Below, piece after piece: positions 26,573-34,765 of a stretch of DNA of 34,765 bases (position 1 is the first letter of the stretch; every line of letters begins with the position of its first letter). Location: the NCBI GenBank assembly GCA_029259675.1, contig JAJDES010000318.1, positions 1-34,765 of the forward strand, in the 5' to 3' direction. This stretch comes from Planctomycetota bacterium. Lineage in GTDB: Bacteria > Planctomycetota > UBA1135 > GCA-002686595. A program made the translations under genes and the position numbers. The notes under the pieces were generated by a model. It saw only the letters and a list, made by a program, of their open reading frames with translations, did not search any database and had not been told where the DNA came from.

Positions 26573-27538
26573 TCAGCGCGCGAGTATCAACCGGTAAGCA
26601 CCTCCCGGTACGCGGGCGACAGAGCCCGCAAGCTCCAATCGGACGAGGTCTACCATGACCTCGCCCAGGTCGCGATCCAGGCGCTCCGCCAATTCTCCGG
26701 GGGCCAAGGTTTCGCCGCGCATGGCCGAGAGCAATGTGCCTTGGCTTGAGTTTGCGGGAAACTCGACCTTTGCCGGTCGCTGATCGTTCCAGTGCGGGGA
26801 ATGATGATCGGCACACTTTTTTGAATCGGCGGACTGCGAGTTGGAGTTCGGATCTGTTGGGCGCGGAGGTAGCGCAAGTTCCAATTCGTCCAAGACCTCG
26901 CGGGGGTGCTCCACCAATGCTGCCCCTTCCTTGAGCAAGCGATGGCAGCCGCCGGCCATCGGTTGATCCACGCGGCCGGGGAGGGCGAACACCTCGCGTC
27001 CCTGATCCAAGGCCCAGCGACAGGTGATTAGTGAGCCGGACACGCGCGCGGCTTCGATGACCAGGACGCCCTGGCAAAGGCCCGAAATCAGACGGTTGCG
27101 CATGGGGAAGTGATGCCTGCGAGGTTCCATGCCCGGCGGGTATTCGGAAATGAACAAGCCCCCGTCCAAGACCCTGTCCGCAATGTCCCCGCGCGGCCAA
27201 TGGCAATCGACGCCGCTCCCGAGCACCGCCACGGTGTCGCCGCCGGCGTCTAGGGCGCCGGCGTGGGCGGCCTGGTCGATTCCGCGGGCTAGACCGCTAA
27301 CAACGGTGAGGCCCGCCTCCGCAAAGGCAGCCGCGAAGCGTTCCGCCTGTGCGCGGCCGTACGGGGTTGGCGAACGCGTTCCCACAATGGCGATTCGCCT
27401 GGGATTGCTCAACGCTTCGTACTTGCCGCGCATCCACAGCTGGCGCGGTGGACTGTCGATGGCATTGAGGGCGGCCGGCCAGCTGGACGAAGCAGCGTCG
27501 ATGTGTCGAGGGATGTTGTTCACGCATCCACGACTCAC
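26573..27538 (-). CDS. dprA: DNA-processing protein DprA/Smf
   Basis: IAIVGTRSPTPYGRAQAERFA, VVSGLARGIDQAAHAGAL, TVAVLGSGVD, FPMRNRLISGLCQGVLVIEA, SGSLITCRWALDQGREVFALPG; C-terminal winged-helix-like region; start is GTG. Confidence 0.94.
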   Translation of the reverse strand: MSRGCVNNIPRHIDAASSSWPAALNAIDSPPRQLWMRGKYEALSNPRRIAIVGTRSPTPYGRAQAERFAAAFAEAGLTVVSGLARGIDQAAHAGALDAGGDTVAVLGSGVDCHWPRGDIADRVLDGGLFISEYPPGMEPRRHHFPMRNRLISGLCQGVLVIEAARVSGSLITCRWALDQGREVFALPGRVDQPMAGGCHRLLKEGAALVEHPREVLDELELALPPRPTDPNSNSQSADSKKCADHHSPHWNDQRPAKVEFPANSSQGTLLSAMRGETLAPGELAERLDRDLGEVMVDLVRLELAGSVARVPGGAYRLILAR

Positions 27539-27736
27539 CGGGACGAGTTCGGTTGCAAGGAATCCCTTAAATCAACGGCTGAGTCTCGCGCATGGACCAT
27601 GAGCGCTCGGCGAAGAGTTCACGTTTTCGAAACGGCGCCAACCGCGCTCATCGCTAACGCGAGGGCCATTGCGGGATTCAGAATTGCATGCCGAGCAAGT
27701 CGTCTTCGGACGGATTCTGATCGGGACCGATTGCGC

Positions 27737-28126
27737 TTAGCTGCGGGCCAATTCCATCCGTGGTCGCCGTGCGGCGTCGTACCGTTCTTCATCGCCTGGT
27801 GCGGCACGCAGCGCAGCTCCCAGGGTTGATTGCATGGATGACAAGAATTGCTCGACGTTCAAGCCTAAATGCGCGGGCAAGTAGGGCGCCAAGTACTTGC
27901 GGTGCCCGCTGTAGAGCTTGCGAGCACCGGCCACGTTATCGAGTTTGTAGTGGTGCATCGCGATCGAAGCTTGAATCAGACCCTTGTAAAAGTCCGCGCT
28001 CGGGCCGCTGGTGCTTTCCCACAGCTCATCCAGGACTTCGTGGGCCTGCATGTACTCAGCAGCGTTGAATAAGTCGGCGGCCTCTTGCAAGAGGGATGCA
28101 TTGTCCGTTGTGGGTTCGTCGGGCAT
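27737..28126 (-). CDS. DUF309-like protein
   Basis: FNAAEYMQAHEVLDELW and FYKGLIQASIAMHHYKLDNVAGARKLY. Confidence 0.8.
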   Translation of the reverse strand: MPDEPTTDNASLLQEAADLFNAAEYMQAHEVLDELWESTSGPSADFYKGLIQASIAMHHYKLDNVAGARKLYSGHRKYLAPYLPAHLGLNVEQFLSSMQSTLGAALRAAPGDEERYDAARRPRMELARS

Positions 28127-28180
28127 GGCTAGTGCAATTTGGCGCGGTGAGATTCGAGCCGCGCTTTAAGGGCGAGGCCC

Positions 28181-29092
28181 TTACTTGCCGCGATCTTCGC
28201 GTTTGGATTCGCGCGGCATGTTTCGTGCAATGCCCCAAAAACGATCCCATCGCTCCTGGGATGCACGTGGAAGCAGCGGGGGCTTTTCGGCCACCTCAAA
28301 GTCCTTCTTGTTCTCATTCCACCACTGCATCCAGGCCTCGACGTTGTCGCCTTTATCGGTGCCGGTGAGCATCATCATGCTCAACCGAATGTTGGACATA
28401 TGGCGACGGATGTAGCGCTCTTGGCTGCTGTTCATCAAGTCGAGCATGGCCTCGACGGACTCGCGCGTACGGATGTTGCCGAGACTGAGCACCCTTGCCT
28501 GGGCCAGCTCCTTGTCATCTTCATCGAGGAATATTCCGTCGGTCAACATCTCCAGTGAGCTTTCGCTTCCGTGCTGACCGATGGACTTGATCAACTTGGG
28601 GCCGAGCTCCGCGTCCTTGCGCATCTTCTTGTTGCGACGCCAGGTTTTGTGAAGCACAGCCAATGCGTCCTTGTGCGGGTTGTAGCGCAAGGCTTCGAGC
28701 GCGGCTTCGATCACTTCCTGCTCGCGATCGTCCAGGGCGCCCGCCACAAGCTTGACCAATTTTGCATCGGCGAGGCGACCGTGTTTGGCCAACGCTTCCA
28801 TGCGCGATTTCTTTTCGGGCTTCGACAAGGCCGCTTTCAACGCTGTGCGCGCTTGCTCCGCTTCCGCCTTGAGTCGCTCTTCGAGCCGTTTGCGTTCCCC
28901 GCGCTCTTCGGGCGTTTCGGAGCGGCCCATGGACCCGAGCGCACAGATTGCATTTACAGAATTCGTTCCCTGGACTGGGCTGCCCGTGGAGCGAGCGCTT
29001 GCTGCGCCAAGTGAGGAGTGGGAACGCAAGCTGACGTTCACATCGTGGAGTCCGAGGGCGCTTGCCGCGAAGAGGACAACTGCGAGCTTCAT
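28181..29092 (-). CDS. secreted HEAT-repeat-like protein
   Basis: Signal-peptide-like MKLAVVLFAASALGLHDV at 29092; repeated helical segments (AKLVKLVAGALDDREQEVIEAALEALRYN); the ORF track extends further upstream to 29497. Confidence 0.7.
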   Translation of the reverse strand: MKLAVVLFAASALGLHDVNVSLRSHSSLGAASARSTGSPVQGTNSVNAICALGSMGRSETPEERGERKRLEERLKAEAEQARTALKAALSKPEKKSRMEALAKHGRLADAKLVKLVAGALDDREQEVIEAALEALRYNPHKDALAVLHKTWRRNKKMRKDAELGPKLIKSIGQHGSESSLEMLTDGIFLDEDDKELAQARVLSLGNIRTRESVEAMLDLMNSSQERYIRRHMSNIRLSMMMLTGTDKGDNVEAWMQWWNENKKDFEVAEKPPLLPRASQERWDRFWGIARNMPRESKREDRGK

Positions 29093-29396
29093 AGAATCCA
29101 AGTCTGCCGCTAGGGTGTTCATCTCGCCAGGGGCAGCGGGAAAAGTTAGGTGGGAAGGCTTCTTCGGGCGATTGCAGCCGAAATGAGCCGCTGCGAAGGT
29201 CTCGTGCTCCGAGCGGCACTTGTTGCGAACGATTTTTCGGATGGGCCCATGGGGCCGATGGATCGGGGCAGCCCGTCTTGATCCTGGGTGCTGGGACCAC
29301 CTGTTTCGCGGCCTTGCTTTATGCTGGGCAGAGGAGCCAGTGGGGTATTCCAGTGGGGGATTCTTGAGCGCTGTTCCAACGCGAAGGACTATCAGT

Positions 29397-31910
29397 ATGT
29401 TGCGAAGCGGATGGAGATTGGTTTTGTGCCTGCTAGCCAGTGGGCTCGGCGTGTGTCTTGAGGCGCAAGCAATTCCCATTGACGCAGACGGCGCCACGGA
29501 TCCTCACCATTCTGTTTGGACCAGCGTGGAAGCTTGCGTAGATGCCTCTCTTCACCAAGTTTATGAAGTGGGTGAGAAGCACTCCGCTTTCAACCCAGGT
29601 CAACGCTGGGAAATCGAATTTGACTCGCGCGGCTTCAGCATTCTTCCGCAAGTCGGCGGCCAGGAATGGGGACTCGAATTGGTCCGTTACGGCTTTCGTG
29701 GAAGCGAGCGCTTCGTTTCTGAGCCCCAGCGAGTCAGGGCTAGCGGAAACCGCATGGCCCATGACTGGGATTCGAACCTGACGGAGTGGTTCGTCAATGA
29801 TCGTAGGGGAGTCGAGCACGGCTTCACTGTTCACCAAGAGCCCGAAGGTGCGGGAGCCGACGAGAGTCTGCGCGTTTGGTTGAGGGTGCGCGGCCCGGGC
29901 AGACCGGTGGTACTCGATGGCATGCGCAGTGTTCGATTTGAAAGCCCTTCCCAAGGGACGTTGCTCACCTATGCGGGTTTGACGGTCTTCGACGCTTGCG
30001 GTCGCGACTTGGACGCGCGATTTGAAGTTTGCGATCAAGGCCTGTTGCTGACGGTGGACACCGAAGGGGCTTCCTATCCGATCACGATTGACCCCGTCGC
30101 TCATCAGGCCTACTTGAAAGCGTCCAACACGGGGGCGGGCTACGGGTTCGGATATTCCGTTGCCGTTTCCGGCGATACGTTGGTTGTGGGCTCGCCCTAT
30201 GAGGACAGCCGTGCCAGTGGCATTGACGGAGATCAATTCAATCAGACTGCGCCGAATTCGGGTGCAGCCTATGTCTTCGTTCGCAACGGGGGGCTTTGGA
30301 GTCAACAAGCCTATTTGAAGGCCTCCAACGCAGAGTTGGGGGATCAATTCGGCTGTGCGGTGGATATCTCCGGTAACACCATCGTCGTCGGTGCTTTGGG
30401 CGAAAGTAGCAACGCGAAGGGCGTGAACAAGAACCAAGCGAATAATTCCAAGGACTCTTCCGGAGCAGTCTATGTGTTCAAACGCTCCGGTACCGATTGG
30501 AGTCAGCAGGCTTATATCAAGGCGTCCAATACGGGTGACTACGACTACTTCGGCTATTCCGTCGCGGTTGATGCCAACACTCTGGTTGTTGGTGCACCCA
30601 TTGAAGCAAGCAACGCCAAGGGCGTGAACAAAAATCAGAGCAACGATTCGGCCGTCTATTCGGGTGCTGCCTATGTTTTCTTGCGCAGCGGGGAGACATG
30701 GTCGCAAACAGCGTATCTCAAAGCATCCAACACGGATGAGTACGACTCATTCGGCCTAAATGTTGCAGTTTCGGGCAAGACTGTTGCGGTGAGCTCAGCA
30801 AATGAGAGCAGCAATGCCGTGGGAATTAACGGTAACAAGAACAACAACAGCGCCGAGAACGCAGGCGCTGTTTATGTATTTGTGAAGCCCGGGGCGCTAT
30901 GGAAACAGCAGGCCTATATCAAGGCATCCAACACGGAAGCCGGAGATGTCTTTGGTACGGGGCTTGCACTGCATGGAGATACGCTTGTGGTCGGGGCCAC
31001 GGGCGAAGACAGTCAGGCTAGCGGCGTTGATGGGGATCAGAGCGATAACAGTCTGTCGGGAGCCGGAGCTGCTTATGTCTTCACTCGGACGGGTGCGACT
31101 TGGAGTCAACAGTCCTACTTGAAAGCATCCAATCCCGGGCAAGAAGATTTCTTCGGCAACAGCGCGAGTCTGCTGGAAGACAAGCTGGTTGTGACGGCGA
31201 TTTACGAAAACAGCAAGTCCACCGGTGTTAATGGGAACCAGGAAAGCAATCACACCGACGATGCGGGTGCTGCATACCTGTTCTCACGTCAAGGTCTGGA
31301 TTGGAGCCAACTCGCTTATCTGAAGGCATCCAACACCGATGTCGGGTCCTTTCCGCATGGAGATCGGTTCGGTCAATCCGTCTCCATCTCCGGCAATATT
31401 ATTGTTGTCGGCGCCAATGGCGAAGACAGCAACGCCACGGGAATCAATGGCTACGGGTACGACAACAGCATGCTGCATTCCGGTGCGGCCTATGTCTTCG
31501 ACGGACAGGTCTTGGCGCTGGAAACCGACGTTGAGAGTCTTTCGCTTTCGGCGGGAGGCACCCAAAGTCTTTCCCTAGATGCGGGACCTTCCAAAGCGGG
31601 CTGGAGCTATTGGATCTTTGGCAGCGCGACGGGCACGGCTCCCGGCTTGGACTTCGGCAATGGCCTGCTGTTGCCACTCAACTTCGACGCGTACTTTCAG
31701 TTCACCTTGAGCAAGCCCTTCTCCGGCATCTTTTCCAACTACGTCGGAGCCTTGGACGGGAATGGCGCTGGCGTTGCGATCAACAGCTTGCCGGCGGCCA
31801 TGGATCCAAGCCTGGCCGGGATCACTCTCCATCACGCGTACTTGGCAACTCCCAATTTTCCGGGCGCAGAGTTTGCAAGCAACGCCATGCCCGTAACGCT
31901 TGTGCCCTAG
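29397..31910 (+). CDS. secreted FG-GAP repeat (integrin-like beta-propeller) protein
   Basis: Signal peptide MLRSGWRLVLCLLASGLGVCLEAQA; seven repeats AYLKASNT...FG..V.VSG.TLVVG...; C-terminal domain starting near LSLSAGGTQSLSLDAGP. Confidence 0.9.
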   Translation: MLRSGWRLVLCLLASGLGVCLEAQAIPIDADGATDPHHSVWTSVEACVDASLHQVYEVGEKHSAFNPGQRWEIEFDSRGFSILPQVGGQEWGLELVRYGFRGSERFVSEPQRVRASGNRMAHDWDSNLTEWFVNDRRGVEHGFTVHQEPEGAGADESLRVWLRVRGPGRPVVLDGMRSVRFESPSQGTLLTYAGLTVFDACGRDLDARFEVCDQGLLLTVDTEGASYPITIDPVAHQAYLKASNTGAGYGFGYSVAVSGDTLVVGSPYEDSRASGIDGDQFNQTAPNSGAAYVFVRNGGLWSQQAYLKASNAELGDQFGCAVDISGNTIVVGALGESSNAKGVNKNQANNSKDSSGAVYVFKRSGTDWSQQAYIKASNTGDYDYFGYSVAVDANTLVVGAPIEASNAKGVNKNQSNDSAVYSGAAYVFLRSGETWSQTAYLKASNTDEYDSFGLNVAVSGKTVAVSSANESSNAVGINGNKNNNSAENAGAVYVFVKPGALWKQQAYIKASNTEAGDVFGTGLALHGDTLVVGATGEDSQASGVDGDQSDNSLSGAGAAYVFTRTGATWSQQSYLKASNPGQEDFFGNSASLLEDKLVVTAIYENSKSTGVNGNQESNHTDDAGAAYLFSRQGLDWSQLAYLKASNTDVGSFPHGDRFGQSVSISGNIIVVGANGEDSNATGINGYGYDNSMLHSGAAYVFDGQVLALETDVESLSLSAGGTQSLSLDAGPSKAGWSYWIFGSATGTAPGLDFGNGLLLPLNFDAYFQFTLSKPFSGIFSNYVGALDGNGAGVAINSLPAAMDPSLAGITLHHAYLATPNFPGAEFASNAMPVTLVP
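30108..31520 (+). repeat. seven tandem 67-aa (201-bp) FG-GAP units
   Basis: Unit starts at 30108, 30309, 30510, 30711, 30912, 31113, 31314 (each +201 bp); the seventh has a short insertion. Confidence 0.92.
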
Positions 31911-32001
31911 GGCATAGGTAAAGTCGGAGCGAATTGCGCACTTGGCGATTCTGAATGCGACGAATGTGTGAGCGGCTCCATGCACAAATTGCTGGGTCCC
32001 T

Positions 32002-32029
32002 GGTGAGTGTCCCTCTCCACACCGTTTTT
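32002..32029 (+). terminator. possible weak intrinsic terminator after the FG-GAP gene
   Basis: GGTG-ag-TG ... CACACC imperfect stem followed by GTTTTTG. Confidence 0.35.
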
Positions 32030-32050
32030 GGCACCGCAGGAGCGTGGCAG

Positions 32051-34405
32051 CTACTCAAAAAATGAGTCGGTCCAGACGGGAAAAGCAGGGCTGCTGAGGA
32101 ATATTTGCCCCAAGGGATCTACATGCAAGGCTTGCAGCAAGAATCCCTGTTGATCGATTTCCGGCCCGAGGTCTCCGAATTGAATGGGGATCGACTTGGT
32201 TCCGGAGGCGGGCAATTGTCCCAAGGAGACAAAGCCCAGAGGTGGGTTCGTGTGCAGTGCGCCCCGGAAGTCCAAGATCGGGAGGGTTCCGATACCGGTG
32301 GAGACTCCTAGAAAGACCAAGTCAAAGGCTTCACCGATTGATTGAAGTTGTGCCGTAGCGTTTTCGGAGATGGGCTGGCTGGGCGCAATGAATTGACGGG
32401 CAGAGCCCGAAAGCAAGTTGGTGCTCACGTTGCTTCCAGGGGCTTCCAAGGCGTCTGGGAATCCTGAATCTTGCAGCCAGATATCCATGTTGCCGATCAG
32501 CAGCAAGTCTTCGTCGAAGCCATGGGCGCTGCTGCCGCTGAGCAAGAGAAAGCTGTCCTTGAGGCGCATCGCGGCCTTACCAGCGGGTGTCCCGGTCAAT
32601 GAGTTGCCCGAAGTGCCGCCCAGGATGACCGAGTCATAAACGGACATCGAAGTGTTTGTGCCCAAGAGGGCCACGCTGGAGGGGTCGCTGTTGCCCGTGC
32701 TGCCCCCTTCAATGTACGAGCGAGAAATGATGATCGAATCGCAATTGGTGGCGTGCAACCCGATGTTGGCGAGCAGGGAGATGTTCGCGGCCAATCCGAC
32801 GTCATCGCCGACGATGCGGCAGCCTTCGATCAAAACCGTTCCCGCGCAGTTCTCCAGCTTCAAAGGGGGGGCTGTCACACTGCTTTGGGTGAACTCGGGA
32901 AACTCCAGGCGCAAATTTTTGAGGATGACCATCCCGTTCGCCGGCAAATTGCGAACAACAAGGGGCCCGGCAGGCGGATCATCGAGTTTGCCGATAAGGG
33001 TGAGCGACTTGCCGTCGATCGTGGAGGATTCAAAGCCGTCAACCAAAACGGCGTCACCATCGTTCGCACAGTCAATTGCGTCTTGAAGCGTGGGGAAGCC
33101 GATCGAGGGCGTAGTCAGCAAGCGATTCGCTTTGGTCGGCTCAAGGGGCTCATTGACGTCTGCCCAAAGTACTTGCGTGGGATTGGAAAGTCGGATCTCG
33201 ATGCCGTTGTCGAATTCGGCTTGAAAATAGGAGGCGGCAAAATCGACTCCCGAACCAAGCTCGGCCATGCTGATCGACACGGACAACTCTCCACTTGCCG
33301 GCAAAGGACCGTGCAGAGTGGAGTCGATTGAGGGTCCCACGAATTGCACGCCCTTGGAAATTGAATCGGGTGTGCTGCTCGCTGCAGAAGAGACGTGGAG
33401 GCTAACCATGTCGCCAGGTTCCCCGCGCAGGAGAAGTTCGGCCACAGCTTGTTCCTCGAAGTATCCCGAGGCATGAATCTCATGGGCGGGGACGTCGAGC
33501 GTGACCCATTCGGTGCCGCTAAACAAAATCGGCCTACCGTTTGCGGTTGGATCGGAGCCTAGGCCTCCCGCCAATTGGGTGTTGCGCTGCCAGAGAACGG
33601 TATTCGAGCTCGTTTCGGTAACGACAGCGCCGTTTCCGCCGGAGCCGTAGGTGCAACCGGATTGGTCGCAATTGCTCGTGAACAGAGCATTGCCACCGGT
33701 AACCGTGCAGCTATCCAAGAACAAGAATCCGTCGTTGAATTCCAATCCATTGGCGCCTTTGCTCAATAGGAATCCGGTGAATTGGCTGGGGTCTTCGCCG
33801 CCGGTGACACTGCAGTTGTAGAGATAAGTGTTCGAGAATTTTGCGAGCAGGCCCGGTTGAGGATTGTCGTCGGCGGCAATGGCCTGCCCCTCGGATCCGT
33901 TCAATTCACAATTGGAAAATGTGACGTCGCCGCTGTTCAAGATAAAGGCAGCCGGAGTTGACGGTGCCTTGGGATCGCCGATGAATGGGAGTTGGGTTCC
34001 TTCAATGCGGCAATTGACGACAAGGACGGAGCCCGCGCAGTTTTTTATCGATAGGGGAGGGTTTCCATTGCCATTGTTGAGCAGATTCAAGCCGTGCAAG
34101 ACAACGCTTTGATCGGTCGCAAGGTTTTCAATTAGGACATTGTGCAATTCGGCGGGTGCATCGGCCGTGACAATCAATGACTTGCCCGAAATGACAGCAC
34201 CGCCCGTGCCCGAAGTGACAACGATGGCATCGCCGTCTTGGGCCAAATCTACGGCGTCTTGAAAGGAGATGTAGGGCTCACAGGTTGCGACTCCGGTGCG
34301 AAGCAATTTTGGGTTCTCGTCCGCGCTTGGGTTGCTCGGAGAGACGGCCACAAGCAGCAGAAGTGCCCACGACGCTTGAAATTTCCAAGTTGCTCTTGAG
34401 GTCAT
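32051..34405 (-). CDS. secreted right-handed beta-helix-like protein with internal duplication
   Basis: Signal-peptide-like MTSRATWKFQASWALLLLVAVSPS; two related blocks (FQDAVDLAQDGDAIVVTSG... and LQDAIDCANDGDAVLVDG...; LSIKNCAGSVLVVNCRIEG and LKLENCAGTVLIEGCRIVG). ORF track start is 34429. Confidence 0.75.
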   Translation of the reverse strand: MTSRATWKFQASWALLLLVAVSPSNPSADENPKLLRTGVATCEPYISFQDAVDLAQDGDAIVVTSGTGGAVISGKSLIVTADAPAELHNVLIENLATDQSVVLHGLNLLNNGNGNPPLSIKNCAGSVLVVNCRIEGTQLPFIGDPKAPSTPAAFILNSGDVTFSNCELNGSEGQAIAADDNPQPGLLAKFSNTYLYNCSVTGGEDPSQFTGFLLSKGANGLEFNDGFLFLDSCTVTGGNALFTSNCDQSGCTYGSGGNGAVVTETSSNTVLWQRNTQLAGGLGSDPTANGRPILFSGTEWVTLDVPAHEIHASGYFEEQAVAELLLRGEPGDMVSLHVSSAASSTPDSISKGVQFVGPSIDSTLHGPLPASGELSVSISMAELGSGVDFAASYFQAEFDNGIEIRLSNPTQVLWADVNEPLEPTKANRLLTTPSIGFPTLQDAIDCANDGDAVLVDGFESSTIDGKSLTLIGKLDDPPAGPLVVRNLPANGMVILKNLRLEFPEFTQSSVTAPPLKLENCAGTVLIEGCRIVGDDVGLAANISLLANIGLHATNCDSIIISRSYIEGGSTGNSDPSSVALLGTNTSMSVYDSVILGGTSGNSLTGTPAGKAAMRLKDSFLLLSGSSAHGFDEDLLLIGNMDIWLQDSGFPDALEAPGSNVSTNLLSGSARQFIAPSQPISENATAQLQSIGEAFDLVFLGVSTGIGTLPILDFRGALHTNPPLGFVSLGQLPASGTKSIPIQFGDLGPEIDQQGFLLQALHVDPLGQIFLSSPAFPVWTDSFFE

Positions 34406-34516
34406 GGCGAGCCTTTCGAATGTGAACATGGCGCCTTCATCGTTGTTGCTCCACGCGACAGCAAGCCCGTGGATAGCTCGATCCTAGGGCATTTGGGCTT
34501 TACAGGGGGAGGCTTT

Positions 34517-34765
34517 ATGGAGAGTGCTAAATGGGGCCGCATGAGGGATGCTTGGGCCTTGGGCTTGCCGGTTGCTGAGGCGGGAGCTTCGCTGGACGAC
34601 TGCTGGGTCGCCATGGATTCAGCGCAGCAATCCAATGGGGATCTCTGGTTCCCCGGCATGGCGAATCCAAAGCAGCGGGGCCGCGCAGCAAAAGGCGGCG
34701 CGGCCCCGCGTTGGTTAGTCACACGGCAGCGAATGAGCGGAGAGGACGTTGGGTTTTGGCGCAGG
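34517..34765 (+). CDS. possible partial CDS running off the window end
   Basis: ATG at 34517 preceded by GGGGGAGG; no stop to the window end (MESAKWGRMRDAWALGLPVAEAGASLDDCWVAMD...). Confidence 0.35.
   Translation, partial: MESAKWGRMRDAWALGLPVAEAGASLDDCWVAMDSAQQSNGDLWFPGMANPKQRGRAAKGGAAPRWLVTRQRMSGEDVGFWRR
34675..34709. other. very stable GC hairpin
   Basis: GCGGGGCCGCGC-agcaaaaggcg-GCGCGGCCCCGC, perfect 12-bp stem, 11-nt loop. Confidence 0.6.

Noticed and set aside
26214-27206. 330-aa minus ORF overlapping dprA in another frame
   Set aside because: Arg/Pro/Gly-rich composition typical of off-frame reading; dprA frame is unambiguous.
29433-30707. 424-aa minus ORF with internal repeats opposite the FG-GAP gene
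   Set aside because: Its repeats are the reverse reading of the 201-bp FG-GAP units; the plus strand has signal peptide and domain structure.
32053-32067. ACTCA-aaaaa-TGAGT at the end of the beta-helix gene
   Set aside because: Only 5 bp and within coding sequence; not convincing as a terminator.

Overview
GC-rich bacterial chromosomal window with dense gene packing on both strands. FG-GAP and beta-helix secreted proteins, a DUF6677-like protein and the general style suggest Planctomycetota, but this is inference. Recognisable modules: an enoyl-CoA hydratase / MDR oxidoreductase / 3-hydroxyacyl-CoA dehydrogenase run (120-2962); two consecutive single-TM proteins of unknown function (3085-4700); a tightly coupled minus-strand ABC-2 exporter plus glycolate oxidase glcD-E-F cluster (4794-11487); a ROK kinase and a GT5 glycogen-synthase-like protein (11614-14118); an M48 metallopeptidase; gpmI; a complete ISC iron-sulfur assembly operon iscR-S-U-A-hscB-hscA without an adjacent ferredoxin (17833-23663); a thioesterase, a DUF6677-like membrane protein, dprA, a DUF309 protein and a HEAT-like protein; and two large secreted proteins (a seven-repeat FG-GAP propeller and a beta-helix-like protein). 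No CRISPR array, transposase, rRNA or convincing tRNA was seen. The best leads are: an MDR dehydrogenase with all four structural-zinc Cys positions replaced; a GT5 protein lacking the KTGGL and EPxGL motifs; an HscB with a eukaryote-like N-terminal double-CxxC module; an in-frame open extension beyond the gpmI TAG; an ABC permease with a large extracytoplasmic insertion translationally coupled to glcDEF; and several structured non-coding intervals. No wholly new multi-gene system can be proven from this sequence alone.
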